Shown here piece after piece: positions 26,366 through 35,947 of a stretch of DNA of 64,000 nt; within the stretch, counting starts at the first letter, position 1, and each line of letters begins with the position of its first letter. Under the pieces are notes generated by a model. That model was not told where the DNA came from. It saw only the letters and a list, made by a program, of their open reading frames with translations, and made no database searches. A program made the translations under genes and the position numbers. Source of the stretch: Salinibacterium sp. SWN248 (GTDB lineage Bacteria; Actinomycetota; Actinomycetes; Actinomycetales; Microbacteriaceae); NCBI RefSeq assembly GCF_015864575.1, contig NZ_JADYWW010000001.1:1635719-1699718 (forward strand), given 5' to 3'.

Positions 26366-27512
26366 GCCGCTGACGAATACGCGGGCGCTTCGCATTGCAA
26401 CCCGCCCGCCACGCACTCGCCTCGATGTCTGGCCGCGACGCACTCCTCGCCGGTGGATGCTCCGTGGCATCTTCGCGCTTCCCTACGTCATCTTTGCGCT
26501 CGTCGTTTCAGCGTTAGGAGCGACAGACTCGCCCAACGCCACCCTTGTTGCGCGAGCAACCCAGATAGATTGGCAGCGAGCAGACGCCCAATGGCTGGGA
26601 GATATTTTTCCGCCCATCAGCACCCTGCTCGCAGCTTTCGTGCCTGGTGGGGCGCTGACGCTCTCGATCATCGGAGCGCTCAGCGCCGGAGTCTTCTTGC
26701 AGAAGCTGATCGAGATCATGGTGCAGCGGCGCTTCGCACGATCCACGATCGTGATCCTGATGATGGCGCTCGCGCTCAACCCACTCTTTTTCTACAACGC
26801 GACTCAAAATTATGCAGCGTTCTTGGGGCTTATTCTCTTCGGCCTCGGGATGTCACACATCGTGAGATTTGTGGCGTGGGGTAACACCGAGTCCGGTTTT
26901 CGGGTCGGAATCTACTTCATGGTTGCAGTTCTCACCGATGTGACAGCACTCGTTTACGTCACTGCTGCGGCCCTCTCCGCGCCCATCCTTCGCCATCGTC
27001 GCGCGGGAGTAGTCGGCGCTCGACGAGCGAACGCTCTCGTCATCCTCTATCCCGCTGCGTCTGCGCTCATTTCCCTCGCCGTGCTCAACGCCCTCTTTCT
27101 CGGACGTCCATTTGCCGGGGCAACGCAATCGGCGTTTATCGGATTCGGCGATCGACTCGTTATCGTGGGCCAGTTCTTCAGCACTGTTGAAGGCTTCTTC
27201 GTGATCGCACCACTTGTCAGTGCGTGGCTGGTTGCGCTCATCGTTCGCAGGCCGGGCGCGATCATTATTTCGAGCCTTGTCTTTGCGGCGTTTATCGTCG
27301 GGTTCGCCCTCGGGCTCTTGCCTGACGGCTCGACCGGAAATATTTTCATGGCGATGACACTTCTTGCTATCGCCCTCATCCCTACGGCTCGCAGCGCCCG
27401 GGGAACGCTAATGATCTCGCTCGTGGGGGTGCTGCAACTCCTGATTGGGTGGGCCAACGCGCTCACCAGTACGGCACTTGCTCTGTGGGCGAGCCAGATC
27501 TTTGGTGGCTAG
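26358..27512 (+). CDS. Polytopic membrane protein of unknown function
   Basis: A 384-aa protein with about nine or ten hydrophobic helices and an arginine/proline-rich cytoplasmic N-terminus (about 1-35). I do not recognise a family. The loop after the first helix contains RADAQWLGDIFPPISTLL, loosely reminiscent of the first extracytoplasmic loop of GT-C glycosyltransferases, where an acidic residue is catalytic; this is only a resemblance. ATG 26358 overlaps the GT2 stop by 8 bp, so the two are co-translated and probably serve the same glycan process, as acceptor, exporter or second transferase. Confidence 0.7.
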   Translation: MSEPLTNTRALRIATRPPRTRLDVWPRRTPRRWMLRGIFALPYVIFALVVSALGATDSPNATLVARATQIDWQRADAQWLGDIFPPISTLLAAFVPGGALTLSIIGALSAGVFLQKLIEIMVQRRFARSTIVILMMALALNPLFFYNATQNYAAFLGLILFGLGMSHIVRFVAWGNTESGFRVGIYFMVAVLTDVTALVYVTAAALSAPILRHRRAGVVGARRANALVILYPAASALISLAVLNALFLGRPFAGATQSAFIGFGDRLVIVGQFFSTVEGFFVIAPLVSAWLVALIVRRPGAIIISSLVFAAFIVGFALGLLPDGSTGNIFMAMTLLAIALIPTARSARGTLMISLVGVLQLLIGWANALTSTALALWASQIFGG

Positions 27513-27547
27513 CGCATTGAGTGACGCGGAGTTGTCGGTATCGCGGC

Positions 27548-27553
27548 TAAAGT
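27548..27553 (+). promoter_or_regulatory. -10-like TAAAGT, leaderless spacing, thrS
   Basis: TAAAGT is followed by 6 nt and the GTG start of thrS, with no Shine-Dalgarno. No T-box-like leader fits in the 47-bp gap. Confidence 0.45.
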
Positions 27554-27559
27554 TGTTGT

Positions 27560-29521
27560 GTGAGTAAGACTGGATTCGACCTATTTACCGACCGCAACGT
27601 CGTCGCCATGCGCGTCAACGGTGAGCTGAAAGACCTCGCCTCGACGGTGACCGACACGGATGAGGTCGAGGCGGTCACTATCGACTCGCCTGACGGGCTC
27701 AACATCCTTCGCCATTCGGCGGCGCACGTCGCGGCACAGGCGGTTCAGACGATCAACCCCGAAGCGAAGCTTGGTATTGGTCCACCCGTGACCGATGGTT
27801 TCTACTACGACTTTGACGTCGAGGAGCCGTTCACGCCCGAGGATCTCAAAGCGATCACCAAGGCGATGGATCGCATCATCCGTCAGGGTCAACGTTTTCA
27901 GCGTCGTGTTGTGACGGAGGCTGAAGCTCGTGAAGAGCTCGCCAACGAGCCGTACAAGCTCGAATTGATTGGCCTCAAGGGCGCCGTAGCCGAGGGCGAT
28001 GCTGACGCTGACAATGAGTCAGTCGAGGTCGGCGGCGCCGAGCTCACCATTTATGACAACGTCGACGGCAAGACGGGCGAGGTTTACTGGAAAGACCTGT
28101 GCCGCGGGCCGCACCTGCCGAACACTCGCATGATTGGCAACGGTTGGTCGCTCACACGTACCGCCGCCGCATATTGGCGCGGTTCGGAGAAGAACAAGCA
28201 GCTGCAACGTGTGTATGGCACGGCGTGGCCGACCAAAGACGAGCTTCGTGAGTACCAAGCTCGTCAAGAGGAAGCTCTCAAGCGCGACCACCGCAAGCTT
28301 GGTGCTGAGCTAGACCTATTCTCTTTCCCCGACGAAATTGGTTCTGGTCTTGCTGTGTTCCATCCCAAGGGCGGAATCATCCGCCACGAGATGGAGAATT
28401 ATTCACGCACGCGTCACTTGCAAGAGGGCTACTCGTTCGTTAATACTCCTCACATCACCAAGGCGGCTCTGTTCGAGACCTCCGGTCACTTGGGCTGGTA
28501 CAAGGACGGCATGTTCCCACCGATGCACCTCGATGAGGGCCGCAACGAAGAGGGCGAGATCACTCGCCAGGGCGCCGATTACTACCTCAAGCCCATGAAC
28601 TGCCCGATGCACATCCTGATTTACAAGTCGAGCGGACGCTCGTACCGCGATCTTCCGATGCGCCTCTTCGAGTTCGGCACGGTCTACCGCAACGAAAAAT
28701 CCGGCGTCATTCACGGCCTCACGCGTGTTCGTGGCCTCACGATGGACGACGCGCACATTTTCACCACCAAGGAAGGGATGAAGGAGGAGCTCACGAACAC
28801 CCTCAACTTCGTTCTTTCGTTGCTGCGTGACTACGGTCTGACCGACTTCTACCTTGAGTTGTCGACGAAGGATCCAGAGAAGTATGTCGGCGATGACGAC
28901 GTGTGGGACGAAGCGACGCAGACCCTTGCTGAGGTTGCAGCCGAATCCGGTCTAGAACTTGTTCCCGACCCGGGAGGGGCGGCGTTCTACGGCCCGAAAA
29001 TTTCGGTTCAGGCTCGAGACGCTATTGGCCGCACGTGGCAAATGTCCACAGTGCAGCTCGACTTCAACCTTCCTGAGCGCTTCGAACTGGAATACACCGC
29101 TGCGGATGGTTCACGCCAGCGTCCGGTGATGATCCACCGTGCCCTGTTCGGTTCGATCGAGCGCTTCTTCGGTGTGCTCACTGAGCACTACGCCGGAGCA
29201 TTCCCGGTCTGGCTGTCGCCGGTCCAGGTTGTCGGCATCCCCGTTGCTGAGGCCTACGAGGAATACTTGGGTGGCGTGATCGATCAGCTCACAGCGCTCG
29301 GCGTTCGCGCTGAGCTCGATGCCTCGAGTGAGCGGATGCAAAAGAAGATCCGCACTCACACCAAATCGAAGATTCCGTTCCAGCTCATTGCTGGTGAACA
29401 GGATCAGGCTGCGGGTTCAGTGAGCTTCCGTTTCCGTGATGGAACTCAGGAGAATGGAATCCCGATTGCTGATGCTGTCGCGCGCATCACTGAGGCGATC
29501 GCGACCCGAGCGCAGGTTTAG
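27560..29521 (+). CDS. thrS: Threonyl-tRNA synthetase
   Basis: A 653-aa class II synthetase that charges tRNA-Thr. A short N-terminal TGS-like region (about 1-60) is followed by the editing domain with HSAAH (about 52-56) and DLCRGPHLP. The class II core comes next, with [16 protein letters not shown] (motif 2) and a motif 3 region [13 protein letters not shown], then the anticodon-binding domain from [10 protein letters not shown]. It has the full set of zinc and catalytic elements, including MNCPMH. GTG start at 27560. The HIT gene follows after 3 bp. Confidence 0.97.
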   Translation: MSKTGFDLFTDRNVVAMRVNGELKDLASTVTDTDEVEAVTIDSPDGLNILRHSAAHVAAQAVQTINPEAKLGIGPPVTDGFYYDFDVEEPFTPEDLKAITKAMDRIIRQGQRFQRRVVTEAEAREELANEPYKLELIGLKGAVAEGDADADNESVEVGGAELTIYDNVDGKTGEVYWKDLCRGPHLPNTRMIGNGWSLTRTAAAYWRGSEKNKQLQRVYGTAWPTKDELREYQARQEEALKRDHRKLGAELDLFSFPDEIGSGLAVFHPKGGIIRHEMENYSRTRHLQEGYSFVNTPHITKAALFETSGHLGWYKDGMFPPMHLDEGRNEEGEITRQGADYYLKPMNCPMHILIYKSSGRSYRDLPMRLFEFGTVYRNEKSGVIHGLTRVRGLTMDDAHIFTTKEGMKEELTNTLNFVLSLLRDYGLTDFYLELSTKDPEKYVGDDDVWDEATQTLAEVAAESGLELVPDPGGAAFYGPKISVQARDAIGRTWQMSTVQLDFNLPERFELEYTAADGSRQRPVMIHRALFGSIERFFGVLTEHYAGAFPVWLSPVQVVGIPVAEAYEEYLGGVIDQLTALGVRAELDASSERMQKKIRTHTKSKIPFQLIAGEQDQAAGSVSFRFRDGTQENGIPIADAVARITEAIATRAQV

Positions 29522-29524
29522 TTC

Positions 29525-30088
29525 GTGCAGGATTACGACGGTTCGGAATTGCCTGCGGGGGAGTCGAGTGCTGACTTCGCTGCGGTTCCCGATGCCTTCC
29601 AGCGGCTGTGGACACCGCATCGCATCGCATACATCATGGATCAGTCGCAGCCTGACAAGGACGACTGCCCCTTCTGCGTTGCGCCGACCCTTGACGACGA
29701 GAAAGCGCTGATCGTCGCGCGCGGTGAGCACGCTTTCGTTCTGCTCAACCTCTTCCCCTATAACAGTGGCCACCTCTTGGTGTGCCCCTATCGGCACGTG
29801 CCCTTGTACGACGAAGCGACGGATGAGGAGACGGCAGAGATCGCGTCGCTCACTCAGACAGCGATGCGAGTGCTCCGCGAAACGTCGAAGGCTCACGGTT
29901 TCAATATCGGGATGAATCAGGGTGCGCTAGCAGGCGCCGGTATCGCTAATCACCTGCATCAGCATGTTGTTCCGCGGTGGGCAACTGACTCGAACTTCTT
30001 CCCGATTGTGGCCGGAACGAAGGCCATTCCTCGGCTGCTTGGTGAGGTTCGCGAAGAACTGGCGAAGGCCTGGCCGACGAACCACTGA
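29525..30088 (+). CDS. HIT domain nucleotide hydrolase/transferase
   Basis: A 187-aa HIT superfamily protein related to Ap4A phosphorylases and hydrolases. The histidine triad is NHLHQHVVP (His143, His145, His147). The nucleotide-binding [19 protein letters not shown] lies at about 73-91. A CPFC pair near residue 49 may bind zinc. GTG start at 29525, 3 bp after thrS; this thrS-HIT pairing is common in Actinobacteria. The exact substrate is unknown. Confidence 0.9.
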   Translation: MQDYDGSELPAGESSADFAAVPDAFQRLWTPHRIAYIMDQSQPDKDDCPFCVAPTLDDEKALIVARGEHAFVLLNLFPYNSGHLLVCPYRHVPLYDEATDEETAEIASLTQTAMRVLRETSKAHGFNIGMNQGALAGAGIANHLHQHVVPRWATDSNFFPIVAGTKAIPRLLGEVREELAKAWPTNH

Positions 30089-30125
30089 GTTCAAATTGGC
30101 TGCATTCTTTTGAGGGCTCCGGTCT

Positions 30126-30131
30126 TAGCGT
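30126..30131 (+). promoter_or_regulatory. -10-like TAGCGT, leaderless spacing, pdxS
   Basis: TAGCGT lies 7 nt before the pdxS ATG at 30139. No Shine-Dalgarno is present in the 50-bp gap after the HIT gene. Confidence 0.45.
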
Positions 30132-30138
30132 TGTAGCT

Positions 30139-31041
30139 ATGAGCGAGAACACTTCATCCAACGAATCCGGTACGAGCCGCGTTAAGCGCGGACTGGCAGA
30201 AATGCTTAAGGGTGGCGTCATCATGGATGTCGTCAACGCTGAGCAGGCAAAGATCGCTGAGGATGCCGGCGCTGTTGCCGTCATGGCCCTCGAGCGCGTT
30301 CCTGCTGACATCCGTTCGCAGGGTGGAGTAGCTCGCATGAGTGACCCCGACCTCATCGACGGCATCATCGACGCAGTTTCAATCCCCGTTATGGCCAAGG
30401 CCCGAATCGGACACTTCGTTGAAGCTCAGGTTCTTCAGGCGCTCAAGGTCGACTACATCGACGAGTCCGAGGTGCTGAGCCCCGCAGACTACGTCAACCA
30501 CATCGATAAGTGGAACTTCGACGTTCCCTTCGTCTGTGGCGCAACCAACCTGGGCGAGGCGCTTCGTCGCATCACCGAGGGTGCTGCGATGATCCGCTCA
30601 AAGGGCGAGGCGGGCACGGGCGACGTTTCTGAGGCGACCAAACACATCCGCACTATCAAGGGCCAGATCAACGAACTGCGCTCGAAGTCTGCTGACGAAC
30701 TGTACGTTGCGGCTAAGGAACTTCAGGCTCCCTATGAGCTCGTGCGCGAAATCGCGGAGACGGGAAAGCTTCCCGTTGTACTCTTCACGGCCGGCGGCGT
30801 AGCAACTCCCGCCGATGCTGCTCTGATGATGCAACTCGGTGCCGATGGAGTCTTCGTCGGGTCCGGAATCTTCAAGTCGGGCAACCCGGCGCAGCGCGCG
30901 GCCGCAATTGTGAAGGCGACGACCTTCTTCGATGACCCGAGCGTTATTGCTGCTGCCTCGCGCGGACTCGGTGAGGCCATGGTTGGCATCAACGTGTCTG
31001 ACCTTGCTGCTCCCCACCGTCTCTCTGAGCGTGGCTGGTAG
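30139..31041 (+). CDS. pdxS: Pyridoxal 5'-phosphate synthase lyase subunit PdxS
   Basis: A 300-aa TIM-barrel subunit of the DXP-independent vitamin B6 pathway. It builds PLP from ribose 5-phosphate, glyceraldehyde 3-phosphate and ammonia supplied by PdxT. Conserved segments include [51 protein letters not shown] (lysine region) and [17 protein letters not shown] near the C-terminus. Length is normal. ATG 30139. The end overlaps pdxT by 11 bp. Confidence 0.98.
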   Translation: MSENTSSNESGTSRVKRGLAEMLKGGVIMDVVNAEQAKIAEDAGAVAVMALERVPADIRSQGGVARMSDPDLIDGIIDAVSIPVMAKARIGHFVEAQVLQALKVDYIDESEVLSPADYVNHIDKWNFDVPFVCGATNLGEALRRITEGAAMIRSKGEAGTGDVSEATKHIRTIKGQINELRSKSADELYVAAKELQAPYELVREIAETGKLPVVLFTAGGVATPADAALMMQLGADGVFVGSGIFKSGNPAQRAAAIVKATTFFDDPSVIAAASRGLGEAMVGINVSDLAAPHRLSERGW

Positions 31042-31642
31042 TCACACAGTCGATCAGCTCCCTATCGGAGTATTAGCTCTCCAGGGTGACTTCCGTGAGC
31101 ACCTCGCTGTGCTCGAACTGCTGGGCGAAACCGCAATCGCGGTCAAGACCGCTCAGCAGCTTGAGCATATTGCTGGACTCATCATTCCCGGCGGAGAGTC
31201 GAGCGTGATCGACAAGCTCTCTCGTCTCTATGGGCTGTATGACCCGATACGCGAAGCGATTGCGGGCGGACTTCCGGTCTATGGCACGTGTGCGGGGCTG
31301 ATCATGCTGGCTGACACTGTGCTCGATTCGATCGACGGGCAACGGTCTTTTGGCGGGCTGGATGTCGTGGTGCGCCGTAACGCGTTCGGGTCACAGACTG
31401 ACTCCTTCGAGACGGACATCCATGTGCCGGAGTTGGGCGATGTGCCCGTTCACGCCATCTTCATTCGGGCTCCTGTTGTCGAATCCGTTGGCGCGAGCGC
31501 GCGAGCAATCGCAACGCTTGACGATGGGCGGATTGTGGCAGTCGAACAGGGAAACCTTCTCGGTACCTCCTTTCATCCGGAGATCACGGGAGATACCCGT
31601 TTTCACGAGTACTTCGTTTCTCGCGTGCGCGCTAAGCCATAG
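31031..31642 (+). CDS. pdxT: Pyridoxal 5'-phosphate synthase glutaminase subunit PdxT
   Basis: A 203-aa class I glutamine amidotransferase that delivers ammonia to PdxS. The nucleophile Cys is in GTCAGLIML, and His/Glu are in [18 protein letters not shown] binds glutamine. The frame is open from 30932, but the region before 31031 overlaps pdxS coding sequence. GTG 31031 precedes the family N-terminus [13 protein letters not shown] and gives an 11-bp overlap with pdxS, so translation is probably coupled. Confidence 0.95.
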   Translation: MAGSHTVDQLPIGVLALQGDFREHLAVLELLGETAIAVKTAQQLEHIAGLIIPGGESSVIDKLSRLYGLYDPIREAIAGGLPVYGTCAGLIMLADTVLDSIDGQRSFGGLDVVVRRNAFGSQTDSFETDIHVPELGDVPVHAIFIRAPVVESVGASARAIATLDDGRIVAVEQGNLLGTSFHPEITGDTRFHEYFVSRVRAKP

Positions 31643-31660
31643 TTCCTGCATCATGGGGGA

Positions 31661-32275
31661 ATGCAACTGTACGCAGACCTTCCCGCCCGCAGAGCTCGCC
31701 AGATTACGGCCGATGTGTTCTCGCTAGCATTCATTGTTCTCTGGATTGTGATCGGCAGTTGGGTTTACCAACTCATTGCAGCGTTCCAAGAGCTCGGCGC
31801 TCAGATGCAGGATGCCGGGGCAGGCTTCCGGTCGACGATGGTCGAGCTTGGAGACACCCTCGGTGCTGTTCCGCTGATTGGATCGGGCATCCGCGCTCCT
31901 TTCGATGGGGCGAGTGATGCCGGGGCTACGCTAGAGGCGGCAGGGCGGAATCAGCAGGAGACGGTTCTGGCTGCGGCAACTTTGGTTGGTGTCTTCATCG
32001 CTGTAGTTCCGGTTGTGCTGATACTGCTCGTGTGGTTGTTGCCCCGGATCCGTTTTGCGGTGCGAGCGGATGAGGCCAAGAAACTTCTCGCAACGCCGGG
32101 CGGCACTGATTTGCTCGCGCTTCGCGCACTGGCTTCTCAGAATTTGACCGCGTTATCTCAGGTTTCCGCTGATCCGGCTGCCGAGTGGAGGGCAGGGAAT
32201 GCCACCACTGTCGCCCGGCTCGCCCAGCTTCAATTGAACGATGTCGGTGTGCGCACGAGGTTTGATCAGGCCTAG
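31661..32275 (+). CDS. Two-helix membrane protein of unknown function
   Basis: A 204-aa protein with two clear membrane helices (about 19-40 and 103-127). Between them is an extracytoplasmic segment rich in Gly, Ala and Gln, and after the second helix a cytoplasmic tail with ADEAKKLLATPGG. I do not recognise a Pfam family. The start is ATG 31661 with GGGG just upstream. It lies between pdxT and yebC, 18 bp after pdxT. Confidence 0.75.
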   Translation: MQLYADLPARRARQITADVFSLAFIVLWIVIGSWVYQLIAAFQELGAQMQDAGAGFRSTMVELGDTLGAVPLIGSGIRAPFDGASDAGATLEAAGRNQQETVLAAATLVGVFIAVVPVVLILLVWLLPRIRFAVRADEAKKLLATPGGTDLLALRALASQNLTALSQVSADPAAEWRAGNATTVARLAQLQLNDVGVRTRFDQA

Positions 32276-32313
32276 CGCGGGGATTCGCGCACGCGGGACC
32301 TCGCGAGGCCAGA

Positions 32314-32319
32314 TAGAAT
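32314..32319 (+). promoter_or_regulatory. -10-like TAGAAT, leaderless spacing, yebC
   Basis: TAGAAT is followed by 7 nt and the yebC ATG at 32327. It is a close match to the -10 consensus, and no Shine-Dalgarno lies between. Confidence 0.5.
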
Positions 32320-32326
32320 AGCCGTC

Positions 32327-33085
32327 ATGTCAGGGCATTCTAAATGGGCAACTACCAAGCACAAGAAGGCGATTACTGATTCTCGCCGCGCGAAGTCATT
32401 CGCGAAATTGATCAAGAATATCGAGGTCGCCGCCAAGATTGGCGGAGCAGATCTTGCGGGCAACCCGACTCTTGTCGACGCCATTCAAAAGGCGAAAAAG
32501 ACGTCGGTTCCCAACGACAACATCGATCGTGCGGTCAAGCGTGGCTCCGGCCAGCTTGGCGACGCCATCGAGTACCTCAACATCATGTACGAGGGCTACG
32601 GTCCCAACGGTGTCGCTCTCCTGGTTGAATGTCTTACCGACAACAAGAACCGCGCGGCAGCCGATGTTCGCACGATCATGAGCCGCAACGGTGGCTCGTT
32701 GGCCGATCCCGGCAGCGTTGCGTACAACTTTGAACGCAAGGGCGTCATCTCGATCACCAAGACTGAGGGCGTCACCGAAGACGACATTCTCATGGCAGTG
32801 CTCGACGCTGGTGCTGAAGAAGTCATGAACCATGGCGAAGGCTTCGAGGTCATCACCGATACAGCTCGCCTGGTTGAGTCGCGTAACGCGCTTCAAGAGG
32901 CTGGCATCGACTATGACGCCTCGGAAGCCGAGTTCGTTCCGAACGTCAAGGTCGAAGTCGACGCCGATACTGCCCGCAAGGTTTTCAAGCTGATCGATGC
33001 GCTTGAAGAGTCCGACGACGTTCAGAACATCTACTCCAACTTTGACATCACGCCTGAGGTCCAAGCCGAGCTTGACGAGGACTAG
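32327..33085 (+). CDS. yebC: YebC/PmpR family protein
   Basis: A 252-aa three-domain YebC/PmpR/TACO1 protein. Family members are described as transcription regulators or as ribosome-associated factors easing translation of proline-rich stretches. The hallmark start [15 protein letters not shown] and the motif [14 protein letters not shown] are present. It is located just before ruvC, the usual place in Actinobacteria, with a 3-bp gap. Confidence 0.96.
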   Translation: MSGHSKWATTKHKKAITDSRRAKSFAKLIKNIEVAAKIGGADLAGNPTLVDAIQKAKKTSVPNDNIDRAVKRGSGQLGDAIEYLNIMYEGYGPNGVALLVECLTDNKNRAAADVRTIMSRNGGSLADPGSVAYNFERKGVISITKTEGVTEDDILMAVLDAGAEEVMNHGEGFEVITDTARLVESRNALQEAGIDYDASEAEFVPNVKVEVDADTARKVFKLIDALEESDDVQNIYSNFDITPEVQAELDED

Positions 33086-33088
33086 TCG

Positions 33089-33712
33089 ATGACGCTGCGT
33101 GTGATCGGGATCGATCCCGGGCTCACGCGGTGCGGCATCGGTGTGGTCGATGTTGCGCCCAATCGTCGTGCGACTTTGGTGTACGTCGGTGTAGTCCGCA
33201 CTCCGCCAGCAATGGCATTGGAAGAGCGGTTGCGCGAGATTGGTGACGGTATTGACGCCATCATTGCCGAGTTCGCTCCACAGCAGCTCGCGCTTGAGCG
33301 AGTCTTCGCCCAAAACAATGTGAGCACGGTGATGGGCACGGCCCAGGCCAGTGGCGTCGCGATGTATGTCGCCGCACGTCATGGCATCCCGGTGACGTTG
33401 CATACACCTACCGAAGTGAAGCTTGCCATTACGGGCTATGGCGGTGCGGAGAAGAAGCAAGTAGGTGCCATGGTGGCGCGCGTGCTCGGTCTCGCTGAAG
33501 CACCCAAGCCAGCGGATGCCGCTGATGCGTGTGCGTTGGCGATCTGTGGTGCCTGGAAGAGCGGCCCCGGATTCACAGCAGCACCCGTTGCAGCACGAAG
33601 CGGAGCGGCAGGCGCACCAGCGGAATCGTCACGCTCAACCGGGCTCACCCCTGCTCAGGAGGCGTGGCGGTCAGCAGAGAAGTCAGCGGGTGCTCGTAGG
33701 CTGAACCTATGA
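33089..33712 (+). CDS. ruvC: Holliday junction endonuclease RuvC
   Basis: A 207-aa Holliday junction resolvase. Catalytic acidic residues are visible in GIDPGLTRCG, LALERVFAQN and the C-terminal ADAADACALAI. The core ends at about residue 155. A 50-residue alanine/serine-rich tail without known function extends beyond it. ATG 33089, 3 bp after yebC. It overlaps ruvA by 4 bp. Confidence 0.96.
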   Translation: MTLRVIGIDPGLTRCGIGVVDVAPNRRATLVYVGVVRTPPAMALEERLREIGDGIDAIIAEFAPQQLALERVFAQNNVSTVMGTAQASGVAMYVAARHGIPVTLHTPTEVKLAITGYGGAEKKQVGAMVARVLGLAEAPKPADAADACALAICGAWKSGPGFTAAPVAARSGAAGAPAESSRSTGLTPAQEAWRSAEKSAGARRLNL

Positions 33713-34326
33713 TTTCTTCCCTTCGTGGCACCGTTCTCGCCGCGGTCGGAACTTCGCTGGTTGTTGAGGTCGGGGGAGTCGGCCTGAGTGTGAGCGTGAC
33801 TCCCGAACATGCCCTGTCCGTGCGGGTGGGCGCTGAAGCCCAACTCAATACGGCGCTGATTGTGCGGGAAGACGATCTAGCGCTCTATGGTTTCCGCACC
33901 ACCGACGAGTTAGACGTGTTCAACTTATTGCGCGGCGTCACCGGTGTGGGGCCCAAGAGCGCGATGGGTGTTCTCGCCGCTCTGACCCCTGACGATGTCG
34001 CGCGAGCTGTCGCTGAAGAAAACGACTCCGCGTTCCGCAAGGTATCGGGTATCGGCCCCAAGACTGCCAAGCTCATCGTGTTGAACCTTGTCGGCAAGCT
34101 CATCGTTTCTGCGCATCGGCCCACTGCTGCAGCACCGCGCTCTACGTCTGTGTCCGAACAGGTGTCATTGGCCCTTCAAGGCTTGGGCTGGGCCGAGAAG
34201 CTCGCTCACCCCGCAGCTGAAGGCGCGGTTCAGGATGCCGACGAGTCGGAGCAGAGTGATGTGCAGGCCATTCTGCGCCGCGCCCTGCTGCTTGTTGGCT
34301 CGCAGACCGGCAAGGCGGGTCTCTAA
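33709..34326 (+). CDS. ruvA: Holliday junction branch migration protein RuvA
   Basis: A 205-aa junction-binding subunit of the RuvAB motor. An N-terminal OB fold (MISSLRGTV) is followed by paired helix-hairpin-helix motifs ([16 protein letters not shown] and [16 protein letters not shown]). The flexible linker and C-terminal domain III bind RuvB ([12 protein letters not shown]). The start ATG 33709 overlaps ruvC by 4 bp, and the stop TAATG overlaps ruvB by 1 bp. Confidence 0.97.
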   Translation: MISSLRGTVLAAVGTSLVVEVGGVGLSVSVTPEHALSVRVGAEAQLNTALIVREDDLALYGFRTTDELDVFNLLRGVTGVGPKSAMGVLAALTPDDVARAVAEENDSAFRKVSGIGPKTAKLIVLNLVGKLIVSAHRPTAAAPRSTSVSEQVSLALQGLGWAEKLAHPAAEGAVQDADESEQSDVQAILRRALLLVGSQTGKAGL

Positions 34327-35354
34327 TGGCGGAGAACGACGACGTCGTGACGTCAGGCGTCGAGTCGGATGCTGAACTTGCGTTCGAGGGTGCCCTCCGT
34401 CCAAAATCTCTCGATGAGTTTGTCGGCCAAACGAAGGTCCGCGGTCAGCTGCAGTTGCTCTTGCGGGCGGCAGCGATGCAGAATCGCACGGCTGACCACA
34501 TTCTTCTTGCCGGTCCTCCCGGGCTCGGCAAGACCACGTTGGCCATGATCGTCGCTCACGAGAGCGATCGCCCGTTGCGCATGTCAAGTGGCCCGGCTAT
34601 TCAACACGCTGGTGACTTGGCGGCTGTGCTGTCGTCGCTGCTTCCCGGCGAAGTACTGTTCATCGACGAGATCCACCGCATGGCACGCTCCGCTGAAGAG
34701 ATGCTGTACCTCGCGATGGAAGACTTCCGCATCGACATCATGGTGGGCAAGGGAGCGGGAGCCACATCCATCCCGCTCGACATCGCGCCCTTTACTCTGG
34801 TCGGTGCCACGACGCGTTCGGGCCTTTTGCCGAACCCGTTGCGCGACCGTTTCGGTTTTACAGCCCACCTCGAGTTTTATGACGAGGGCGAACTTGAGCG
34901 AGTGCTGGCTCGAGCTGCAACGATGTTGGAGCTGGATATCGACAAAGAGGCTATTGCAGAGATCGCCGGGCGCTGTCGCGGCACACCTCGAATCGCAAAT
35001 CGTTTGCTACGCCGGGTTCGCGACTACGCGCTTGTTAACGGTATTCCCGCCAGTACGGATGCGGTCCGTGCGGCGCTCGAACTCTACGACGTCGACGAAC
35101 GCGGTCTCGATCGCCTTGACCGCGCCGTCATGCACACGGTCCTCAGTCGTTTCGACGGGGGACCAGTCGGTCTCAGCACGTTGGCTGTCTCTGTCGGCGA
35201 AGAAGCGGAGACCGTCGAATCCGTTGTCGAGCCATTCCTCGTTCGGATCGGCTTGTTGTCTCGCACCCCGCGAGGCCGAGTGGCAACGCGTGCGGCGTGG
35301 GAACATTTTGGAATGGCTGACAGGAATTCGTCGCTGTTCAGCGATGAACTATAG
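34326..35354 (+). CDS. ruvB: Holliday junction branch migration ATPase RuvB
   Basis: A 342-aa AAA+ hexameric motor that drives branch migration with RuvA. Walker A is [11 protein letters not shown], Walker B LFIDEIHR, sensor 1 [10 protein letters not shown] and the arginine-finger region NPLRDRFGF. The C-terminal winged helix ends with [11 protein letters not shown]. Length is standard. Last gene of yebC-ruvCAB. Confidence 0.98.
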   Translation: MAENDDVVTSGVESDAELAFEGALRPKSLDEFVGQTKVRGQLQLLLRAAAMQNRTADHILLAGPPGLGKTTLAMIVAHESDRPLRMSSGPAIQHAGDLAAVLSSLLPGEVLFIDEIHRMARSAEEMLYLAMEDFRIDIMVGKGAGATSIPLDIAPFTLVGATTRSGLLPNPLRDRFGFTAHLEFYDEGELERVLARAATMLELDIDKEAIAEIAGRCRGTPRIANRLLRRVRDYALVNGIPASTDAVRAALELYDVDERGLDRLDRAVMHTVLSRFDGGPVGLSTLAVSVGEEAETVESVVEPFLVRIGLLSRTPRGRVATRAAWEHFGMADRNSSLFSDEL

Positions 35355-35418
35355 TTTTACTGGCTTAACACGCGCATCAGCTTGAGCGCCAGGCCCACAG
35401 ACCACCGAAAGGTACCTC

Positions 35419-35838
35419 ATGGATCCTCTTTCTATTGCGATGCTCGCCATCCTCGGCGTGCTCATCTTTTTCATGTTCCGCAACAGCCGTAAGCGCAAAG
35501 CTCAGATGGAAGAACTGCGTGAGCAGATGATTCCTGGCGTCGAGGTCATGACCAACTTCGGTCTCTTCGGAACTCTCATCACGATGGACACCGTCAAGAA
35601 CGAAGCTGAGATCGAAATCAGCAAGGGCGTTATCGTCAAGGTCCACAGCCAGACTCTTGCGAAGGTTGTCGCTGAAGACGCCGTCGAAGATGGTTCACCT
35701 CGTTCGGTTGAAGAAGCGATGGAAATCGCTAACCGCGAAGCAGCTGAGCGCGAAGCCGCTGGCGAAGCTGCTGTGTCCGAGACTGACCCGGAGTTCGGCG
35801 AGCTTTCCGACTCTAAAGACGACAAGTCGTCTAAATAG
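35419..35838 (+). CDS. yajC: Preprotein translocase subunit YajC
   Basis: A 139-aa single-span protein of the Sec accessory complex. The N-terminal helix (about 5-22) is followed by the family segment RKRKAQMEELREQMIPG and VMTNFGLFGTLI. The C-terminal acidic tail is typical of Actinobacteria. ATG 35419 has AAAGGT upstream. It is followed by secD and secF, the usual partners. Confidence 0.93.
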   Translation: MDPLSIAMLAILGVLIFFMFRNSRKRKAQMEELREQMIPGVEVMTNFGLFGTLITMDTVKNEAEIEISKGVIVKVHSQTLAKVVAEDAVEDGSPRSVEEAMEIANREAAEREAAGEAAVSETDPEFGELSDSKDDKSSK

Positions 35839-35871
35839 AAGAACGAGTTCCAGTAACCCACTAGTGTTGAG

Positions 35872-35894
35872 AGTCGTCCTCCCCGGGGGCGACT
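35872..35894 (+). other. Hairpin in the yajC-secD intergenic region
   Basis: AGTCG/CGACT outer pairs and an inner CCCC/GGGG stem form a compact hairpin. There is no T-tract. It lies about 50 nt before secD within a 109-bp gap and may limit read-through or mark an RNA processing site. Confidence 0.3.
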
Positions 35895-35947
35895 GTCCAA
35901 CGGCGTGCGATCCTGCACTGCTCTGTCAAGAAAGCTGAGTCAAATAG

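Noticed and set aside
30932-31030. Upstream extension of the pdxT frame
   Set aside because: It overlaps pdxS coding sequence; the PdxT family starts at IGVLALQG, just after GTG 31031.
32396-33460. 354-codon frame antisense to yebC and ruvC
   Set aside because: It spans two well-supported genes on the other strand and carries no family signature.
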